A stretch of 9,896 bases of DNA, taken from the NCBI GenBank assembly GCA_021786655.1, contig JAJYMU010000290.1, positions 1 to 9,896 of the forward strand. The letters run 5' to 3'. Below the pieces are notes generated by a model, which worked only from the letters and a program-made list of their open reading frames with translations, was not told the DNA's origin and did not search any database. Below, piece by piece: positions 6,621 to 9,896 of this stretch (position 1 is the first letter of the stretch; every line of letters starts with the position of its first letter). Both the position numbers and the translations under genes were made by a program. This stretch comes from Bacteroidota bacterium. GTDB taxonomy: Bacteria > Bacteroidota > Ignavibacteria > Ignavibacteriales > Melioribacteraceae.

Positions 6621-7967
6621 CTAATTCATATTCGCAAGAATCAATATTTGAGTTGCGGCGCTAACTTGTGTTGAAGACGCGCCTACCAAAGTTGCTTGAA
6701 CAGCCGTTTTTACCGCGGTGAAGAAAGTTACGTACGCATTAATAACCGTATCGAAAGAAGTGGAAACATTCAACGCAGCGCTTAAAACATCTTTTGCGCC
6801 GCCGCTCGCGTTAATGTTAGCATCAATTGTATCGATCAAAGTCGCGTAGGTACTCAGTGTAACTTTCAATTGTGATTCAATTGATGAATGATACTGAACG
6901 AACGCATCTGAGATTTGTGTTAGGTCAGTGCTGCTTTTTATCGAACCAAATAAAGTCGCACCGGCTGATGTAGCAGCGCTTATTTGTGCATCTGCAGCTC
7001 CGGCTGCTTGAAATTGCTGCTTCATTGAAAAGCTGAGGACAAAGGAATAGCGTTTATAAAAACTTCTGACAATTGCCAATCGCGTTTGAGCATCCATTGT
7101 TGAGGTCGAATTTACAAACGCGGTCAAACCGATCCTCATCAATTCAGCATATGCTGAAACGTTTATATTTTGAGACGCATAAGTTGAAAGAACTGTGCCT
7201 TCATAATCGTTCATGTCATTGTCGGTTTCCTCTTCGGTATCACCCGACATGTACATTGCAGCATCAAGCTTTGCTGCAGCATCGTCTTTCGCGCTCATCA
7301 TTGCTTGAAATTGCGCAGCAGTAAAACCGAAATAAGAATTTTGCGAAGCCTGCACCATCGCTTGATATCCTGCCTGCAGCGCTGTCAAGAACTGCATTTG
7401 CATATTAGCATTGCCTCCCATATGCATTGCAGCTTCATTGCTTACCAAAATTTTCAGATCCGATTCATCTACGTCGCTCGACATTCCTTGTCCAACCATT
7501 TTAATGAAAAGATCTGCTTCGGTTGTAGATTCCGCACTTAGCGGCGGTGCATAAACCGTGGTTCCGCTTTGGACAGTCGATGAAACAATCGCTTTCCATT
7601 CGGTGGTTCCCTGAGTTGCAACTACGACAAGGTTTTTTGCGCCGCTTACGTTTGTTTCAACTGTAAACTTTCCGTCAACATCAGTTTGAACAGTTTGCGT
7701 TGAAACAGTTTTAAGCGAGCCGTCTGCTTGCACTTGAGCAAGAATAACGGCTGCACCTTGGGTGCCTCCCTGGGAACTTGTTACCGAACCGGCTTTTGCC
7801 ATTGTCTTCGGCATTCCGTTGGTCGTTGTAATTCTTCCGCTTACTTTTGATGTCCCGCTCGAATCGACCGGGTTGTTGTCTTTAGAACATGCGGATAAAG
7901 AAAAAGCTAATGCTATTAATACTACACTTACGATGTACTTATTTCTGCTGCTAATTCTCGTTTTCAT
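6621..7967 (-). CDS. Lipoprotein with N-terminal beta-sandwich and helical Met/acidic-rich region
   Basis: The 448-residue product has a lipoprotein signal with lipobox LSAC (Cys at 27). Residues about 42-155 resemble a carboxypeptidase-regulatory-like or Ig-like beta sandwich (KVSGRITTTNG, then TDVDGKFTVETNV and KNLVVVATQG). From about 160 to the end it is Ala/Ser/Gln-rich and largely helical, with no family I recognise. Residues 181-192 hold MHM and MQM pairs. Residues 239-256 hold another Met-x-Met followed by an acidic run (GDTEEETDNDMNDYEG). These could bind a metal ion, but this is speculative. ATG at 7967 has AAAGGAG upstream. It lies 53 bp after the previous lipoprotein gene with no terminator between, so the two are probably co-transcribed with the response regulator. 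The predicted location is the outer-membrane or periplasmic face. Confidence 0.85.
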   Translation of the reverse strand: MKTRISSRNKYIVSVVLIALAFSLSACSKDNNPVDSSGTSKVSGRITTTNGMPKTMAKAGSVTSSQGGTQGAAVILAQVQADGSLKTVSTQTVQTDVDGKFTVETNVSGAKNLVVVATQGTTEWKAIVSSTVQSGTTVYAPPLSAESTTEADLFIKMVGQGMSSDVDESDLKILVSNEAAMHMGGNANMQMQFLTALQAGYQAMVQASQNSYFGFTAAQFQAMMSAKDDAAAKLDAAMYMSGDTEEETDNDMNDYEGTVLSTYASQNINVSAYAELMRIGLTAFVNSTSTMDAQTRLAIVRSFYKRYSFVLSFSMKQQFQAAGAADAQISAATSAGATLFGSIKSSTDLTQISDAFVQYHSSIESQLKVTLSTYATLIDTIDANINASGGAKDVLSAALNVSTSFDTVINAYVTFFTAVKTAVQATLVGASSTQVSAATQILILANMN

Positions 7968-8020
7968 TTTGTAATTCTCCTTTCACCTCTGTTAGTTTTT
8001 TTTGAATTATACGAGACAAA

Positions 8021-9067
8021 TTATTTTACTCTGTAAGGAATTCCCCACGATCTTTCTTGGACGCTTGTATTTGTATCGTACACAACAGATCTCGGCATTA
8101 CATTTATAACAGCGTGCTTTCTACCATGATCGGAATGTGTATTCCAATTTATCTCATATACTTTTTGATAGTAACTGCCTTGCAATGTGCTCGATACCAA
8201 ATCAAACTTTTTCTTTGTTCTGAAGTTTCCATTGTTCTTAGCACCGTATGTTATTGTCAAGAAATCGGGATCGCTGGAAGTACTTAAAATCTCAACTGAC
8301 ATTTTTACAGGCTGATTTTTTTTGTACCATGTAAGAAGTTTTCCCCAACCATGTCCATGTTCTCCGAAGTTGACGCCATAAGCCATCGTCATACCGTCAT
8401 GATATTCGTTGTAATCGTTATCATCATCTCCTTCATTATCGCTTTCCTTATCGCTGCCGACATTAAAGAAATATGCATTCGGATCATCTATCACCAATGT
8501 CGAGCCGTCCTGAGCCGTCAGTGTTATTTTTGTTATTTGCACACTTGAGCTATCGGTACCTCCGTTCGGAAGTGAAACCGCAGCTACTTTCCAATCGGTA
8601 GTGTCGTTGCCGGTATTTGCAATTCGCTGGAATTTTACCATACGCGTAATTGTCGTTGAAAACTGTTTTTGAATTGTAGTGTCTGCGTGTTGATTTATTC
8701 CAATTGTAGGTTGTTGAAACGATCCTACGATTATAAGTGTGCCGTCATATTTTTGAACCAGTGTGCCGGTTGCGGTAGTGCTGTCTTTTACAAGAGTCAG
8801 ACTTTGATTAGTCAACTTCATTTGCTGACCAATCTTAATAGGATAAAGATCTTTGCCCAGTGTGCCGGCAAGTGTCATTGCTTGCTCTTCATTATAATTC
8901 GGCTTAAAAGAATTTACCGATGCACTTTTTTCCGTCACCTTCATAAATGCTTGGTTGGAACTGTTCGACCCGGACCACGGATCACTGCTCGTATCTTTAC
9001 AACCAAATGTGAAAACCATCACTGCCGCCAAGGCAGCTCCAATTGAAAAATTAATTCGCCATTTCAT
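8021..9067 (-). CDS. Lipoprotein of unknown function with Asp- and His-rich segments
   Basis: The 348-residue product has a lipoprotein signal (MKWRINFSIGAALAAVMVF) with lipobox FTFGC (Cys at 23). I do not recognise the family. The body is mostly beta-type sequence. Residues about 205-226 form a strongly acidic stretch (SDKESDNEGDDDNDYNEYHD), followed by GMTMAYGVNFGEHGHGWG. Near the C-terminus comes NTHSDHGRKH. This clustering of Asp, His and Met hints at binding a divalent metal, but no known motif is complete. I chose ATG at 9067 because AGGTGG lies 6 bases upstream; an in-frame GTG three codons earlier falls inside that ribosome site. It is 31 bp after the response-regulator gene, so they are very probably one operon. 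Its expression may depend on that regulator's promoter. Confidence 0.85.
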   Translation of the reverse strand: MKWRINFSIGAALAAVMVFTFGCKDTSSDPWSGSNSSNQAFMKVTEKSASVNSFKPNYNEEQAMTLAGTLGKDLYPIKIGQQMKLTNQSLTLVKDSTTATGTLVQKYDGTLIIVGSFQQPTIGINQHADTTIQKQFSTTITRMVKFQRIANTGNDTTDWKVAAVSLPNGGTDSSSVQITKITLTAQDGSTLVIDDPNAYFFNVGSDKESDNEGDDDNDYNEYHDGMTMAYGVNFGEHGHGWGKLLTWYKKNQPVKMSVEILSTSSDPDFLTITYGAKNNGNFRTKKKFDLVSSTLQGSYYQKVYEINWNTHSDHGRKHAVINVMPRSVVYDTNTSVQERSWGIPYRVK

Positions 9068-9098
9068 ATCTACCACCTTTTAATATGTTATGTTATTA

Positions 9099-9491
9099 TT
9101 AAGAGACAGCATGTTTAAGACTATTTTTATTATCCAACGCCAATTTTTTAATAAATCTTTTTAGCTCAGATTGTTCAGACGACTTATCGAAGAAGTGATT
9201 TATTGATAACTTCTCATAGACGTTTTTGTACTGAGGCATTCCATAGTTCGAGCACAATATCACTGTCGGTTTGTGATAACTGTTGTTGCAATAATTCACA
9301 AGTTCCAACCCGCTTTGGTCATGCAGTTGGATATCCAATAAAACAACTTCAACCTTTATGCTTTGTACTATTCTTTTTGCTTCTTCTACCATATCAACTT
9401 CGAATACAATGTCAAAATATTTTTCTATCTCTAAATATCTGATCAAAGCTTCGCGTACTGTTTTCGATTCATCTACTACCAAAATGTTCAT
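9099..9491 (-). CDS. Stand-alone response-regulator receiver domain protein (CheY-like)
   Basis: The 130-residue product is a single receiver domain with the full set of expected residues: the acidic pair D7-E8 (ILVVDES), the phospho-acceptor D53 (VVLLDIQL), S81 (VILCSNYG) and the conserved lysine K103 (FFDKSS). No DNA-binding or enzymatic output domain follows; the chain ends about 27 residues past K103. It therefore probably works by protein-protein contact, as CheY or a phosphorelay intermediate does, rather than by binding DNA. No histidine kinase is encoded in the window, so the partner must be elsewhere. ATG at 9491 has a GGAG ribosome site 8 bases upstream. It precedes two lipoprotein genes with short gaps, an unusual pairing that links signalling with envelope proteins. 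The last dozen residues are basic and polar and have no recognised role. Confidence 0.92.
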   Translation of the reverse strand: MNILVVDESKTVREALIRYLEIEKYFDIVFEVDMVEEAKRIVQSIKVEVVLLDIQLHDQSGLELVNYCNNSYHKPTVILCSNYGMPQYKNVYEKLSINHFFDKSSEQSELKRFIKKLALDNKNSLKHAVS

Positions 9492-9735
9492 CTCTGCTCC
9501 AGTTTAATTTCTGGTGCTAATTTAACCGGGCAGGACTACGTTGTATGCAGTGGTTTTTTGTAAAAAGATGTGGTTGGTTTTACGGCAAGACAAAAGTGAC
9601 AATTGTTTAGTTTTTCATCAATTCTAGCAGCAAATATCAAATAGAATACTTGCCGGAGATCACATTTTAACGCATCATTGATTTTCACCAGGTTCATTGT
9701 GTATCCCACTTTATTAAAATTATTAATGAGGCGAA

Positions 9736-9818
9736 TCTAAAAAGGTCATTTTCAAATTTTTCTACTGCTAATTTATACCGGAATCGTAACTTTTGGGCAA
9801 CTGAAATACCTTTTTAGA
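9736..9818. repeat. Imperfect inverted repeat flanking the candidate promoter
   Basis: TCTAAAAAGGT (9736-9746) is perfectly inverted as ACCTTTTTAGA (9808-9818). The pairing continues inward as ATTTTCA against TGAAAT with two single-base bulges, giving about 17 pairs around a spacer of about 50 bp. It could be a pair of protein-binding half sites, the ends of a tiny mobile repeat, or chance in AT-rich DNA. Confidence 0.5.
9772..9800 (-). promoter_or_regulatory. Candidate sigma-70-type promoter
   Basis: On the minus strand TTGCCC (9800-9795) is followed, after exactly 17 bases, by TATAAA (9777-9772). That is four of six and five of six matches to the general -35 and -10 consensus. Transcription would start near 9765 and run into the response-regulator operon through a long leader. 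Bacteroidota often use a different promoter consensus, so this call is tentative. Confidence 0.35.
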
Positions 9819-9896
9819 GTAGACTCATAAAATTTTATTAAATTTAATTTGAGGAGTAAACTCAGTTATTAAACCAAATACTTTTACTGACGGAAA

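Larger units (their letters stand above)
9492..9896. other. AT-rich intergenic region upstream of the response-regulator operon
   Basis: There is no convincing gene in these 405 bp. It contains a candidate minus-strand promoter, an imperfect inverted repeat around it, and two direct copies of TGCTAATTTA(T)ACCGG (9515-9529 and 9766-9781). One copy covers the -10 region of the candidate promoter and the other lies 24-38 bp before the response-regulator start. If that promoter is used, the leader would be roughly 270 nt. The region beyond 9820 is very AT-rich and shows nothing else. Confidence 0.7.

Noticed and set aside
8390..8453. EF-hand, dockerin or thrombospondin type 3 calcium site in the acidic run of the 348-residue lipoprotein
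   Set aside because: The Asp spacing and the required Gly and Glu positions of DxDxDG-type loops are not met; only generic acidity is present.
9536..9697. Minus-strand 53-codon ORF (MNLVKINDALK..., with CHFC) upstream of the response regulator
   Set aside because: It has only a weak GTGGGA-type ribosome site, no recognisable family or signal, and lies in AT-rich DNA within the likely leader. It could be a leader peptide, but nothing supports that.

Overview
The window reads as chromosomal DNA of an Ignavibacteria-like bacterium (Bacteroidota/Chlorobiota side). The main clue is the C-terminus of the 807-residue protein: it carries a type A type IX secretion (T9SS) sorting domain of the QNYPNPFNPSTxI / GxEVATL / ASGIYFYQLKTG / KKMVLLK kind, which is characteristic of that lineage. 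A PorV/PorQ-like outer-membrane protein, four probable lipoproteins and AT-rich spacers fit this. The organism call is inferred from protein style only.

All nine supported genes lie on the minus strand, so transcription runs from right to left. From the right: about 400 bp of AT-rich non-coding DNA (9492-9896) holds a candidate promoter inside an imperfect inverted repeat. It leads into a stand-alone response-regulator receiver protein, then two lipoproteins rich in acidic, His or Met segments, ending at a clear intrinsic terminator (6575-6610). Next comes a T9SS cargo protein built from nine DUF5666-like repeats, followed by a strong terminator with an unusually large loop (4020-4088). A small outer-membrane beta-barrel gene with its own terminator-like hairpin follows. 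Then comes a two-gene unit (short coiled-coil lipoprotein plus LysM coiled-coil protein), a lipoprotein with a carbohydrate-binding-module-like jelly roll whose real start is probably an internal GTG, and the PorV/PorQ-like protein.

Almost every product is predicted to go to the periplasm, outer membrane or cell surface, so this is an envelope-protein neighbourhood. The response regulator is the only predicted cytoplasmic protein. With gaps of 31 and 53 bp to the next two genes, it is the likely head of an operon.

The left end (1-477) has no intact gene. It holds a degenerate tandem repeat with a 21-bp period (14 copies, running off the left edge) and a two-hairpin REP/MITE-like element sharing the arm AGGTCGA. 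These, the promoter-flanking inverted repeat and the DUF5666 array are the most unusual items. I see no rRNA, tRNA, CRISPR array, transposase or complete novel defence or mobile system.
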